From the NCBI GenBank assembly GCA_030630445.1, contig DAOVNC010000143.1:1-8300 (forward strand): 8,300 nucleotides of DNA, written 5' to 3'. The first letter of the stretch is position 1, and each line of letters starts with the position of its first letter. The notes under the pieces were generated by a model, which ran no database searches, was not told where the DNA came from, and saw only the letters and a program-made list of their open reading frames with translations. The stretch is from Kiritimatiellales bacterium (GTDB taxonomy: Bacteria; Verrucomicrobiota; Kiritimatiellia; Kiritimatiellales; Pontiellaceae). The translations under genes and the position numbers were made by a program. This document shows, one piece after another, positions 1-6,302 of this stretch.

Positions 1-708
1 TGCATCGCAAACCAACGGGTGGTGGAAATAGTTCGGGGAAGGATGCCCCAATGCCTGGAAAAGCTGGATCTGCCGCCCGGTGCTGGAAAGAATATCCTCT
101 CCGCGCACAACGAGGTTGATGCCCTGCCGGATGTCGTCGCAAACACAGCAAAATTGATAGGTCCATTGGCCGGTGCGATCGCGCAACGAGAAATCGCCGC
201 ATTGACCCACGGGGGCTTGATGGCAAGCGCCCAATGCAAGATCCCGGAAGGCAACCGCTTGGACAGGAATCCGGAAACGGACAGTGTTGCCTTCAAGCGG
301 AAGATTCTTGCCCGCGCAGGTGCCCGGATAGCACAGCTCGCCTTGGCCGTCCGACTGTTTTGCTAAAATCTCCTTGCGGCTGCACTCGCAACCGTAGACC
401 AGACCCTTTTTTGAAAGTAAATGCAGTGCCTCATCGTAATGATGGGCGCAGTCGCTTTGCCGATAGGGTGAAGGACCCTGTGCATCCGTTGCGGTAATTC
501 CGAGGTCGGGAACAAAGCCCAGCCATTGCATATCAGCCAGAATGGCTGGCTCGTATTCCGGGCGGTTGCGCGATCGGTCGTGATCCTCGATCCGCGAGAG
601 CACCCGCCCGCCTTTGGCGCGGGCGATGCCCCATACATAAATCATGTGCAGCACATGGCCAAGGTGGAGGTAGCCAGTGAGGCTTGGGGCAAAGCGCGTG
701 GTAATCAT
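1..708 (-). CDS. gluQ: Glutamyl-queuosine tRNA(Asp) synthetase, C-terminus beyond the window edge
   Basis: This gene is a paralogue of the glutamyl-tRNA synthetase catalytic domain. The family activates glutamate and attaches it to queuosine-34 of tRNA(Asp) in the cytoplasm. The 236 visible residues read without a stop to the left edge; the family is usually about 290-300 aa, so some 60 residues, including the KMSKS-like loop, are missing. Visible features are the N-terminal class I motif FAPSLTGYLHLGH (residues 6-18, HIGH-type HLGH at 15-18) and SRIEDHDRSR (38-47). A zinc site of GluQRS type is formed by C107, C109, Y127 and C131. VRGEDIL lies at 201-207. The anticodon-binding domain is not expected in this family. 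Most relatives have FAPSPTG; here the proline is leucine (L10). The ATG overlaps the trpF stop in an ATGA (705-708), so it is probably translationally coupled as the last known gene of the azoreductase-trpF-gluQ operon. A true glutamyl-tRNA synthetase is the alternative, but the zinc ligands and N-terminus favour GluQ. Confidence 0.93.
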   Translation of the reverse strand, partial: MITTRFAPSLTGYLHLGHVLHMIYVWGIARAKGGRVLSRIEDHDRSRNRPEYEPAILADMQWLGFVPDLGITATDAQGPSPYRQSDCAHHYDEALHLLSKKGLVYGCECSRKEILAKQSDGQGELCYPGTCAGKNLPLEGNTVRFRIPVQAVAFRDLALGACHQAPVGQCGDFSLRDRTGQWTYQFCCVCDDIRQGINLVVRGEDILSSTGRQIQLFQALGHPSPNYFHHPLVCDA

Positions 709-1322
709 GATGCTCGGCAAGCGGTGATGAAGGCCTCGACCTTGGCGATGTCTTTCACACCGGGTTCAATTTCGACGCCAGAGCTGACATCGACGCCCCA
801 CGGGCCAACCGTTTTAATGGCTACGGCCACGTTGTCCGGCGTTAGGCCACCCGCAAGGAGGACTGGCGTTTCCAGGGCTTGGACCATTTCACGGGCTTGG
901 CTCCAGTCGCAGGTCTTTCCGGTTCCGCCGATGGTTTTGGGATCGTAGGAATCGAGGAGGATCCGGTCAAACTTGAAACTTGAAACTTGAAACTTGAAAT
1001 CATCCGGGTTAAGGGCGCGCCAAAACTCCAGACCTTGGAAGTTGTCGCGGTCTATTATCCACTCGTTGGAAACACGATGGACTTGCAGGACATCGAGCCG
1101 CGCGGTTTTGGCAGCCTGTTTGAGTTCCTCTTCGGAGGGATCAACGAATACGCCGACGCGCTTGATGCCTGCGGGGGTTTCCCACTGCCCGACAGTTTCC
1201 GGATCGACATAGCGTTTCGATTTTACCCATTGAATGAAGCCGAGCGCATCGGGCTGAAACGCAGAAATCTGCCCGAGGTCAGACCTGGAGCAGATTCCGC
1301 AGATTTTGACGAATACAGCCAT
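705..1322 (-). CDS. trpF: Phosphoribosylanthranilate isomerase (tryptophan biosynthesis)
   Basis: TrpF converts N-(5'-phosphoribosyl)anthranilate to CdRP by an Amadori rearrangement, the third step from chorismate to tryptophan. The 205 residues match the usual length of this single TIM barrel. Key sites are KICG at 6-9 with the catalytic Cys8, KSKRYV at 34-39, and LQVH at 79-82. LLDSYD (122-127) holds the general acid Asp124, followed by GGTGKTCDW (132-140). The phosphate-binding segments are LAGGLTPDNV (156-165) and GVDVSSGVE...PGVKD (176-191). Family members usually read LQLHG where this protein has LQVHR. Codons for residues about 108-118 are made of four exact copies of a 7-bp repeat, encoding FKFQVSSFKF just before the beta strand that carries Asp124. 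The ATG lies 5 bp after the azoreductase stop; a weak AAGG overlaps that stop. No other trp gene is adjacent, so trpF here is outside a trp operon. Confidence 0.95.
   Translation of the reverse strand: MAVFVKICGICSRSDLGQISAFQPDALGFIQWVKSKRYVDPETVGQWETPAGIKRVGVFVDPSEEELKQAAKTARLDVLQVHRVSNEWIIDRDNFQGLEFWRALNPDDFKFQVSSFKFDRILLDSYDPKTIGGTGKTCDWSQAREMVQALETPVLLAGGLTPDNVAVAIKTVGPWGVDVSSGVEIEPGVKDIAKVEAFITACRAS
969..999. repeat. Heptanucleotide tandem repeat inside trpF
   Basis: Four perfect head-to-tail copies of AAACTTG (plus strand; CAAGTTT in the trpF sense) occupy 969-996, with a partial fifth AAA at 997-999. Because 7 is not a multiple of 3, the repeat is read in all three phases. In the trpF sense it contains no stop in any phase. 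In the opposite orientation ACT TGA would give a stop every 21 bp. Gain or loss of one copy would shift the trpF frame. Confidence 0.97.
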
Positions 1323-1327
1323 GGACC

Positions 1328-1999
1328 TTATTCGGCAACCGCCTCGCTTGCCGGATCCAATTCGAGTTCGGCAATGTCTTCGGCCGTTTCCATCGCCGCT
1401 TCGATGGCCATTTCCTTGCGCTGCTCATGGTCCATGTTAAAGAGCGGGTTCTGGCCGTCGGCCCAAACGATTTCGACCTCGGAGATACCGATGAACCCAA
1501 AGGCGGCGCGAACCTGGCTGCTTAGTGCATCGCGTTCGTCGTCCTCCTTGTAGACGCCACCGGAAGCGACGAGCAGGACGATACTTTTGATGTTGTGCAG
1601 CGGTTGGACACCCTCTTCCGGGCTGATGGTGAAGGTCAAGCCAGGGCAGAGGATCTGATCCATCCATGCCTTCATGATGGCCGGAACGGTAAAGTTCCAC
1701 ATCGGCATGGTGAGCACGAGCACATCGGCGGCGTTGAAGGCTTCCGCCTGCTTGGCGGCATAGTTGATGGCCATGTCCTCGGCCTTGGACGGCTCGTAGG
1801 ATTCGTCAAAGACGGGATACCAGGCGCGCTTGTACAATTCGTAGGAGTAGAATGGCGGCTTTTCGTCGTAGAGGTCGACGTTCACCAAATCAACATCCGG
1901 CCTAAGCTCAATTATTTTGCCGAAAAAAGCGGCGGCGAGCTGCTTGGAAACAGACTCCTCGGTCGGCTTCGGGTTTGCGCATACGTGCAGAATATTCAT
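1328..1999 (-). CDS. FMN-dependent NADH-azoreductase / quinone reductase family protein
   Basis: This is a flavodoxin-fold oxidoreductase of the AzoR/acyl-carrier-protein-phosphodiesterase family. Such cytoplasmic homodimers bind FMN and pass two electrons from NAD(P)H to quinones or azo compounds; the physiological substrate cannot be told from sequence. The N-terminal beta strand and phosphate loop are MNILHVCANPKP (1-12) with serines at 16 and 18. The family signature around the FMN ring, MPMWNFTVPAIMKAWMD, is at 98-114. ASGGVY (145-150) matches the second FMN-contacting loop. At 223 aa it is about 20 residues longer than E. coli AzoR (201 aa). The excess includes an acidic, Ala/Glu-rich tail at about 205-223. 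The ATG at 1997-1999 has a good Shine-Dalgarno AAGGAGT (2007-2013 on the plus-strand scale) at 7-nt spacing. It is the first gene of the operon with trpF and gluQ. An azoR symbol would be reasonable but is withheld because the function is only assigned at family level. Confidence 0.88.
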   Translation of the reverse strand: MNILHVCANPKPTEESVSKQLAAAFFGKIIELRPDVDLVNVDLYDEKPPFYSYELYKRAWYPVFDESYEPSKAEDMAINYAAKQAEAFNAADVLVLTMPMWNFTVPAIMKAWMDQILCPGLTFTISPEEGVQPLHNIKSIVLLVASGGVYKEDDERDALSSQVRAAFGFIGISEVEIVWADGQNPLFNMDHEQRKEMAIEAAMETAEDIAELELDPASEAVAE

Positions 2000-2055
2000 T
2001 CTAAAGACTCCTTAATCAATTAATGCCCAACGGGCTTCCCTAAATCAAAGCGGGG

Positions 2056-2085
2056 TTTATAGCCTAAAAGAGTGGTGCCGTACAA
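2056..2085 (-). promoter_or_regulatory. Possible promoter of the azoreductase-trpF-gluQ operon
   Basis: On the minus strand TTGTAC (2085-2080) and TATAAA (2061-2056) are separated by 18 bp. This would start transcription about 50 bp upstream of the azoreductase ATG. The -10 is good but the -35 matches the sigma-70 consensus at only three positions. It sits in the divergent gap with the lipid kinase gene. It is a guess from consensus only. Confidence 0.25.
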
Positions 2086-2193
2086 CCAATAACCCGCAAA
2101 AGAGCCGAATATGGATAATCGAGTCGCATCGCTATTCACAAACACCGGCCTGTGTGCTACAAGTCCAGAAGATCAACCATTCACGGAACCGTC

Positions 2194-3072
2194 ATGAAAC
2201 AAGTACTCGTACTCATCAATCCAAAATCCGGAACCGGCGGCCCCTACCGCTTTATCTCCGCCATAGAGAAGGTTTGGGACACCCCCGAACACGACATTTC
2301 CTTCCAGTTTAGCCAGTCTGCCGAGGACGGGGTTGGCAAGGTGCGACGCGCCATCGAACGCGGCACCGACACCATTCTTGTTGTCGGCGGCGACGGCATG
2401 GTGAACTCCATAGGATGCGCGCTGGTTGGAACCGATGTGCGTCTTGGCGTGGTTCCCGCCGGCAGTGGAAACGGCTTTGCCCGCCACTTTCAAATCCCAC
2501 TCCACCCCGCCGAGGCCGCGAAGGCGCTGCTCGGTGGGCGCACCCTGCGCATCGATGTCGGCAAGGCCAACAACCGGCTCTTTTTTGTGACCTGCTCCAT
2601 GGCGTGGGACGGCGCACTCGTGAAAAGTTTCGAGAAATACCCGTTCCGTGGAATTGTCCCCTACGTGCTGGCAGGCGCCCAGCAACTGCTGGAATACAAA
2701 GCGCAACCCTTCCATGTCGCGATTGACGGCGAATCCATCGACTTCAAGCACCCGCTCATCTTCACCGTCGCCAACCTCTCCCAATTCGGCAGCGACGTGC
2801 TCGTTGCCCCCGACGCCAAGGCCGACAGCGGCGACCTAGAGCTCGTCGCCATAGAGAAAAAAGACATGCCGCTCGTGCTCGGCCAGATCCATCGACTTAT
2901 CGAAAAAACCTTCCACCAGCATCCCTTGGTCACCAACCGGCACTTCAAGACCATGACCGTCCAACGCAAAAGCGCCTCACCGATCCAGATCGACGGCGAA
3001 CTCATGAAAGCCGAAACGGACATCCACATCGAAGTGCTCCCCAGCGCCCTCAACGTCATCGTTCCGAACTAG
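2194..3072 (+). CDS. Diacylglycerol kinase-like lipid kinase (COG1597/YegS-DgkB-LCB5 family)
   Basis: This is a predicted ATP-dependent lipid kinase that phosphorylates diacylglycerol or a related lipid alcohol at the cytoplasmic membrane surface, as in phospholipid recycling. From the chosen start the protein is 292 aa, normal for the family. The DAGK catalytic domain begins with VLINPKSGTGG (6-16). The nucleotide-binding GGDGMVNSIG is at 65-74 and PAGSGNGFARHFQIP at 88-102. The second domain shows DAKADSGDLELV (207-218) and the typical C-terminal QIDGE (265-269). GSGNG, rather than the GTGND of DgkB, resembles the subgroup annotated as sphingosine-kinase-like or lipid kinase; the acceptor lipid is therefore uncertain. 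There is no membrane helix. I prefer ATG 2194 over an in-frame GTG at 2152, because the GTG adds 14 residues unlike the family. A weak GGA (2185-2187) precedes the ATG. tadA follows after 9 bp, so the two are probably cotranscribed. Confidence 0.9.
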   Translation: MKQVLVLINPKSGTGGPYRFISAIEKVWDTPEHDISFQFSQSAEDGVGKVRRAIERGTDTILVVGGDGMVNSIGCALVGTDVRLGVVPAGSGNGFARHFQIPLHPAEAAKALLGGRTLRIDVGKANNRLFFVTCSMAWDGALVKSFEKYPFRGIVPYVLAGAQQLLEYKAQPFHVAIDGESIDFKHPLIFTVANLSQFGSDVLVAPDAKADSGDLELVAIEKKDMPLVLGQIHRLIEKTFHQHPLVTNRHFKTMTVQRKSASPIQIDGELMKAETDIHIEVLPSALNVIVPN

Positions 3073-3081
3073 CAGGATTTT

Positions 3082-3594
3082 ATGGATAATCTATCGCCCG
3101 ACATCCAATTTATGCGCATGGCCCTGCGGCAGGCCGAAATCGCCGCCGAAGAGGGCGAAGTGCCCTGCGGCGCAGTGATCATCAAGGACGGCGAAGTCAT
3201 CGGAAAGGCGCACAACCAGACCGAAACCTTGAAGGATCCCACCGCCCACGCCGAGATACTGGCCATCACCCAGGCCACGCAAGCCGTCGGCAACTGGCGG
3301 CTCAACGGCGCGGTCATGTATGTCACCAAGGAACCCTGCCCCATGTGCGCCGGCGCGCTCGTGCTAGCCCGCATCGAAAAAGTTATCTGGGGAATGACCG
3401 ACCCCATCCGCGGCGGCGCCATCTCCAAGTTCCAGATCCTCGACACCGCCGACCTCAACCATAGCGTCGAAGTCGAAACCGGCCTGATGGAAGACGACTG
3501 CAAAGCCGTCATGCAGGGATTCTTCCAAGAGCTGCGGCAAAAAGCCATGGATCGAAAGAGGGAGAACAGGCCAAACGGTATAGAGGAAGAATGA
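3082..3594 (+). CDS. tadA: tRNA-specific adenosine-34 deaminase
   Basis: TadA deaminates adenosine to inosine at the wobble position of tRNA-Arg(ACG), so that one tRNA reads CGU, CGC and CGA. It is usually essential and acts in the cytoplasm as a homodimer. The CDA-fold zinc deaminase domain is complete: HAEIL at 56-60 supplies the zinc ligand H56 and the proton-shuttling E58. PCPMCAGAL at 85-93 supplies the zinc ligands C86 and C89. GEVPCGAVI (25-33) and the HN pair at 45-46 match the RNA-binding face of TadA. The length of 170 aa is typical. The last 20 or so residues are a charged Arg/Lys/Glu tail (DRKRENRPNGIEEE, 157-170). The ATG is preceded by AGGA at 3074-3077 and lies 9 bp after the lipid kinase stop. 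Guanine or cytosine deaminases share the fold, but the motif spacing and the PCPMCAGA form favour TadA. Confidence 0.95.
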   Translation: MDNLSPDIQFMRMALRQAEIAAEEGEVPCGAVIIKDGEVIGKAHNQTETLKDPTAHAEILAITQATQAVGNWRLNGAVMYVTKEPCPMCAGALVLARIEKVIWGMTDPIRGGAISKFQILDTADLNHSVEVETGLMEDDCKAVMQGFFQELRQKAMDRKRENRPNGIEEE

Positions 3595-3617
3595 TTTTTG
3601 CCCAATTCCCTCATCAC

Positions 3618-3695
3618 TCTCCGCTTCGCTTTGAGTGAACTGCATAGGCGGTATGGGTGGGGGCTCTATGTAGTCCCATCGAAGCAACGCGGAGA
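3618..3695 (+). other. Strong two-part hairpin in the convergent gap after tadA
   Basis: In the 168 bp between tadA and the PfkB-type gene, 3619-3634 pairs with 3679-3694 (14 of 16 positions, one a G-U). A terminal T3618-A3695 pair extends it. After a 4x4 internal loop (GTGA/CCCA), ACTGCATAG (3639-3647) pairs with CTATGTAGT (3666-3674) at all nine positions, again with one G-U. The 18-nt loop (3648-3665) is G-rich. The G-U pairs fold better as plus-strand RNA than as minus-strand RNA. The loop GGGGGCT (3659-3665) is complementary to AGCCCCC at 3751-3757, and ATGGTC/GACCAT (3695-3700, 3716-3721) form a second small stem. No T-run follows, so it is not a standard intrinsic terminator. It could be a 3' processing or Rho-type end signal, a small structured RNA, or a dispersed palindromic repeat. 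Confidence 0.6.
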
Positions 3696-3762
3696 TGGTC
3701 GCTTCACCATTGGCAGACCATGATGTTGGTGTATCTACCACCGGAGAACGAGCCCCCCGACG

Positions 3763-4695
3763 TTAAATCCTCCCCACCCGCACCTCACTGCGGAGCCGCT
3801 CGACATCGTCGAGCTTAAGGAAACCGGAGGCGAGGTTAAGCGCATTCGCCGCACCGCAGGCCATGCCGGTGATGATCGATTCGGAAACGTCCTTTCCCCG
3901 GCTCAGATCGACGGCCATTCCAGCCGTCACGGCATCGCCGCTTCCGACGGGATTGACCGCCGCGATTTTTGGCGGGAAGATTTCGAGCGTTTCCCTCTCA
4001 TTCACAAAAAAGGCGGAGCGACTTCCGCGGGTAATCAGCACCGACTGCGCGCCGCTCTTAATCAATTCGCGGCAGGCCGTCGGCAGGTCGTCGCCACCCA
4101 CCGTCTGCAACAGCTCGGCATCGTTGATCTTGACGATGGACGGGTTGTGCTCCAGCGCCAGCATGAGCGGTTCGCCGGGTGCATCGAGAATTACGAGCCC
4201 GCCCTGCTCCGCCACCATTTTGACAATCTGCGCATAGGCATCGACCGGCGCTCCCGCCGGAAGTTTTCCGGAGATGGCAACCACGGAACCCGACAGCTCC
4301 AGAGAACCAAACAGCGCAACCATCTGTTTCCACTCGCGGGGAGTAATCGACGGCATTTCCTCCACCAGTTCGGTGGTTTCCGGGTTGCCCTCCTCGATCA
4401 ACGTTTGGCAGATGCGCGTTTCACCCTCCGTCTGCACATGCTCGAAGCGCACCCGCTCCTGCGTCAGCAACCCTTCGAGCAACCGCCCGTTCGCGCCGCC
4501 CGCAAAGCCGACCAGTTCCGGCGATCCGCCCAGCTGAGTCACCATCCGCGCCGTGTTCGCGCCCTTTCCGCCAATACCGATGGTTACGCGCGAGGCACGG
4601 TTCACCGACTCCTTTTCGACGGCCCTGAATTCAAGAATGCGCTGGATACACGGCGTAAACCCACAGCAAATAATCGGTTTTATCGAAGCGTTCAT
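3763..4695 (-). CDS. PfkB-family sugar(-phosphate) kinase, 1-phosphofructokinase/tagatose-6-P kinase type
   Basis: This is a ribokinase-fold kinase that transfers phosphate from ATP to a sugar phosphate. The closest types are 1-phosphofructokinase (FruK) and tagatose-6-phosphate kinase (LacC), but the substrate cannot be fixed from sequence. From the chosen ATG it is 310 aa, standard for the group. Motifs in order are TPCIQRI (14-20, the family's NPalD-like start) and signature one, IGGKGANTARMVTQLGG (41-57). SGKLPAG (142-148) and KINDAEL (189-195) follow. Signature two is NPVGSGDAVTAGMA (248-261), with catalytic base D254. Most relatives have GAGD and SGSLPPG; GSGD and SGKLPAG are mild variants. 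The frame stays open upstream to a TTG at 4749, but family alignment begins near M(4695). There is no convincing Shine-Dalgarno at either start. A weak TTACCC-17-TACTAT on the minus strand (about 4756-4727) could be its promoter. It stands alone, divergent from tRNA-Tyr and convergent with tadA. Confidence 0.88.
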   Translation of the reverse strand: MNASIKPIICCGFTPCIQRILEFRAVEKESVNRASRVTIGIGGKGANTARMVTQLGGSPELVGFAGGANGRLLEGLLTQERVRFEHVQTEGETRICQTLIEEGNPETTELVEEMPSITPREWKQMVALFGSLELSGSVVAISGKLPAGAPVDAYAQIVKMVAEQGGLVILDAPGEPLMLALEHNPSIVKINDAELLQTVGGDDLPTACRELIKSGAQSVLITRGSRSAFFVNERETLEIFPPKIAAVNPVGSGDAVTAGMAVDLSRGKDVSESIITGMACGAANALNLASGFLKLDDVERLRSEVRVGRI

Positions 4696-4735
4696 AATGG
4701 GAACAGATTTAACGTAGTTTTCCGGAAAATGATAG

Positions 4736-4765
4736 TAGACAAACCGCAAAATTCGGGTAAGTTAT
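4736..4765 (+). promoter_or_regulatory. Possible promoter of tRNA-Tyr
   Basis: TAGACA (4736-4741) matches the -35 consensus at five of six positions. It is followed, 18 bp on, by a poor -10 (AGTTAT, 4760-4765), placing a start shortly before the mature tRNA 5' end at 4785. The isolated position of the tRNA makes a promoter here necessary, but the exact hexamers are uncertain. Confidence 0.3.
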
Positions 4766-4784
4766 GCGCTCCTTTATTGGAAAC

Positions 4785-4869
4785 GGTGGGGTAGCGAAGC
4801 GGTCAAACGCAGCAGACTGTAAATCTGCCCTCTTAGAGTTCGATGGTTCGAATCCATCCCCCACCACCA
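4785..4869 (+). tRNA. tRNA-Tyr, anticodon GTA
   Basis: This is a complete 85-nt class II tRNA. The acceptor stem GGTGGGG (4785-4791) pairs with CCCCACC (4859-4865), followed by discriminator A4866 and an encoded CCA (4867-4869). The D stem is GCG/CGC (4794-4796, 4808-4810). The anticodon stem GCAGA/TCTGC (4812-4816, 4824-4828) encloses loop CTGTAAA, with anticodon GTA at 4819-4821. A long variable arm contains CTC-TTA-GAG (4830-4838), expected for bacterial tRNA-Tyr. The T arm is GATGG-TTCGAAT-CCATC (4842-4858). G34 with U35 makes it one of the four tRNAs normally modified to queuosine. It is transcribed alone and followed within 10 bp by a terminator. Confidence 0.98.
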
Positions 4870-4876
4870 CCTTCTA

Positions 4877-4910
4877 ACCCCTTTAAAATTCAATTTTAAA
4901 GGGGTTTTTT
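4877..4910 (+). terminator. Rho-independent terminator after tRNA-Tyr
   Basis: A 13-bp perfect stem has arms ACCCCTTTAAAAT (4877-4889) and ATTTTAAAGGGGT (4893-4905), a TCA loop, and a T-run at 4905-4910. In the metK direction the same hairpin lacks a T-run (TTAGAAGG follows), so it would be a weaker stop for metK transcripts arriving from the other side. Confidence 0.95.
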
Positions 4911-4950
4911 ATGTGCACCGCAACTTTGGTGTTTTATTCGCTTTCTCTTG

Positions 4951-6138
4951 CTATAGGTTGAGGGCGGTGCGGAGCGCATCGATCTTATCGGTTTTTTCCC
5001 ACGGGAACTGCGGACGGCCAAAGTGGCCGTATGCTGCGGAATCGCGATAGCTCCACCCGTTCGGCGTCAACAGGCCGAGATCGGCAATCAGCGTACTCGG
5101 ACGGAAGTCGAAAATCTCGCCCGACTTGAGCACTTCCTCGATCAAGTGGTCATCCACCCTGCCGGAACCATAGGTGTCGATATTGATGCTCAGCGGCTTC
5201 GGAACACCGATCGCATAAGCCACTTGGATCTCGCACTTGCCCGCCAGACCGGAGGCGACAATGTTCTTGGCGGCATAGCGTGAATAGTACGCCGCAGAGC
5301 GGTCGACTTTCGACGGATCCTTTCCGGAAAATGCGCCCCCGCCATGGCTACCAACGCCGCCGTAGGTATCCACGATAACCTTGCGGCCCGTCAGCCCGGC
5401 GTCGCCGTGCGGTCCGCCGATCACAAACTTGCCCGTCGGATTGATGTAGTATTCGGTATCCTCTTTCAGCAGACCCGTCGGCGCAAGCACATCCTTGCAG
5501 ACTTGCACGAGGTCTGCGCGAATCTGCTCCAGCGACACATCGTCGGTCTGATGCGAGACCACCACCGTATCGATGGCAACCGGCTTCCCGTCGATATGCA
5601 GGATAGACACTTGCGACTTCGAATCGGGACGCAGATAGGGAATCGTCCCGGCTTTTCGGATTTTCTGCAGCTCATCGAGCAGACGATGGCTGTAGGCAAT
5701 CGGAGCAGGCATCAGTTCTTTGGTCGCGTTGCTCGCATAGCCAAACATCATCCCCTGATCGCCGGCGCCCTGTTCGGAGAAAAGGCCTGCGCCCTCGGTC
5801 ACGCCCTGCGAAATATCGGGCGACTGCCCGTGCAGGCGGTTGATATATTCAAAGGTCTCGAAACAAAACTCCAACTCCTCGCGGTCATAGCCAATATCGC
5901 GCACCACTTCCCGAGCGATCGCTTCCGGATCGACATTGTCCCAGCCGCCACAGGTGATTTCACCCGCATTGACAACCAGATTCGTCGTGGCCAGTGTTTC
6001 GCAGGCCACGCGGCTTTTCGAGTCTTGCGCCAAGCAGGCGTCGAGAATGGCATCGGAAATTTGGTCGCAAATCTTGTCTGGATGCCCTTCGGACACCGAC
6101 TCGGAAGTAAAAACATGATCAACACGGATTTTGCTCAT
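4951..6138 (-). CDS. metK: S-adenosylmethionine synthetase
   Basis: MetK forms S-adenosylmethionine from methionine and ATP, releasing phosphate and pyrophosphate. It is the cytoplasmic source of the main methyl donor and works as a tetramer or dimer of dimers. The 395 residues are full length. Conserved sites are SVSEGHPDKICDQISDA (14-30) with catalytic His19 and Mg-binding Asp21, and GAGDQGMMFGYA (124-135), the ATP signature. HGDAGLTGRKVIVDTYGG (244-261) is followed by the glycine-rich P-loop-like GGGAFSGKDPSKVDRSAAY (266-284). Motif order and spacing match bacterial MetK throughout. The ATG has GGAG (6147-6150) at 8-nt spacing. It is monocistronic as far as can be seen, convergent with tRNA-Tyr and divergent from the HAD gene across 251 bp. 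I looked for SAM-I, SAM-II and SAM-III signatures in the leader and recognised none. Confidence 0.99.
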   Translation of the reverse strand: MSKIRVDHVFTSESVSEGHPDKICDQISDAILDACLAQDSKSRVACETLATTNLVVNAGEITCGGWDNVDPEAIAREVVRDIGYDREELEFCFETFEYINRLHGQSPDISQGVTEGAGLFSEQGAGDQGMMFGYASNATKELMPAPIAYSHRLLDELQKIRKAGTIPYLRPDSKSQVSILHIDGKPVAIDTVVVSHQTDDVSLEQIRADLVQVCKDVLAPTGLLKEDTEYYINPTGKFVIGGPHGDAGLTGRKVIVDTYGGVGSHGGGAFSGKDPSKVDRSAAYYSRYAAKNIVASGLAGKCEIQVAYAIGVPKPLSINIDTYGSGRVDDHLIEEVLKSGEIFDFRPSTLIADLGLLTPNGWSYRDSAAYGHFGRPQFPWEKTDKIDALRTALNL

Positions 6139-6169
6139 AACGGAAACTCCATTCGTTTATGCGGATTTA

Positions 6170-6198
6170 GTAATATAAGGAAGAAATCTATCGGACAA
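6170..6198 (-). promoter_or_regulatory. Possible metK promoter overlapping an inverted repeat
   Basis: On the minus strand TTGTCC (6198-6193) and TATTAC (6175-6170) are separated by 17 bp; TATATT at 6177-6172 is an alternative -10. This would leave a leader of only about 25 nt. The -35 overlaps a perfect 6-bp inverted repeat, TATCGG (6189-6194) and CCGATA (6205-6210), with a 10-nt spacer, which could be an operator. This is consensus matching only. Confidence 0.33.
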
Positions 6199-6279
6199 AT
6201 AAGGCCGATACGACAAAAAAACGGAAAGAAAAACCTCTCTGCACAATTAAGCTCCTAGTCACCGATGCTTCATTTACCT

Positions 6280-6302
6280 ATCACACCCTAATAGGGTGTG
6301 AT
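6280..6302. promoter_or_regulatory. 23-bp palindrome with flanking direct repeats in the metK-HAD divergent region
   Basis: ATCACACCCT (6280-6289) and AGGGTGTGAT (6293-6302) are perfect 10-bp arms around AAT. The dyad is flanked by the 7-bp direct repeat TTTACCT at 6273-6279, directly adjacent, and at 6310-6316, 7 bp away. It lies about 140 bp upstream of metK and 88 bp upstream of the HAD gene. No T-run follows on either strand, so an intrinsic terminator is unlikely. A dimeric repressor or activator site serving one or both divergent genes is the simplest reading; which regulator is unknown. Confidence 0.5.

Noticed and set aside
987..1553. Plus-strand open frame across trpF and the azoreductase gene
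   Set aside because: It overlaps two well-supported genes on the other strand and its product has no recognisable motif.
2152..2193. GTG start extending the lipid kinase by 14 residues
   Set aside because: The extension MCYKSRRSTIHGTV does not look like the family N-terminus. The internal ATG begins exactly at the conserved first beta strand.
3364..3741. Minus-strand open frame covering the tadA end and the convergent gap
   Set aside because: It is mostly antisense to tadA. The part in the gap coincides with the hairpin arms and has no ribosome site or protein motif I recognise.
3763..3768. GTTAAAT-type core near 3762 resembling an integron attC R' box beside the palindromic gap
   Set aside because: It lies at the stop of the kinase gene. 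No matching R'' box is found at the other end of the palindrome, and no integrase or cassette pattern is present.
4696..4749. TTG start extending the PfkB-type kinase by 18 residues
   Set aside because: Family similarity begins after the ATG at 4695. The extension overlaps the likely promoter region and has no ribosome site.
5344..6258. Long open frame on the plus strand opposite metK (about 300 codons)
   Set aside because: It is fully antisense to metK, whose motifs are unambiguous. Its His/Arg-rich composition is typical of a frame shadow in GC-rich coding DNA.
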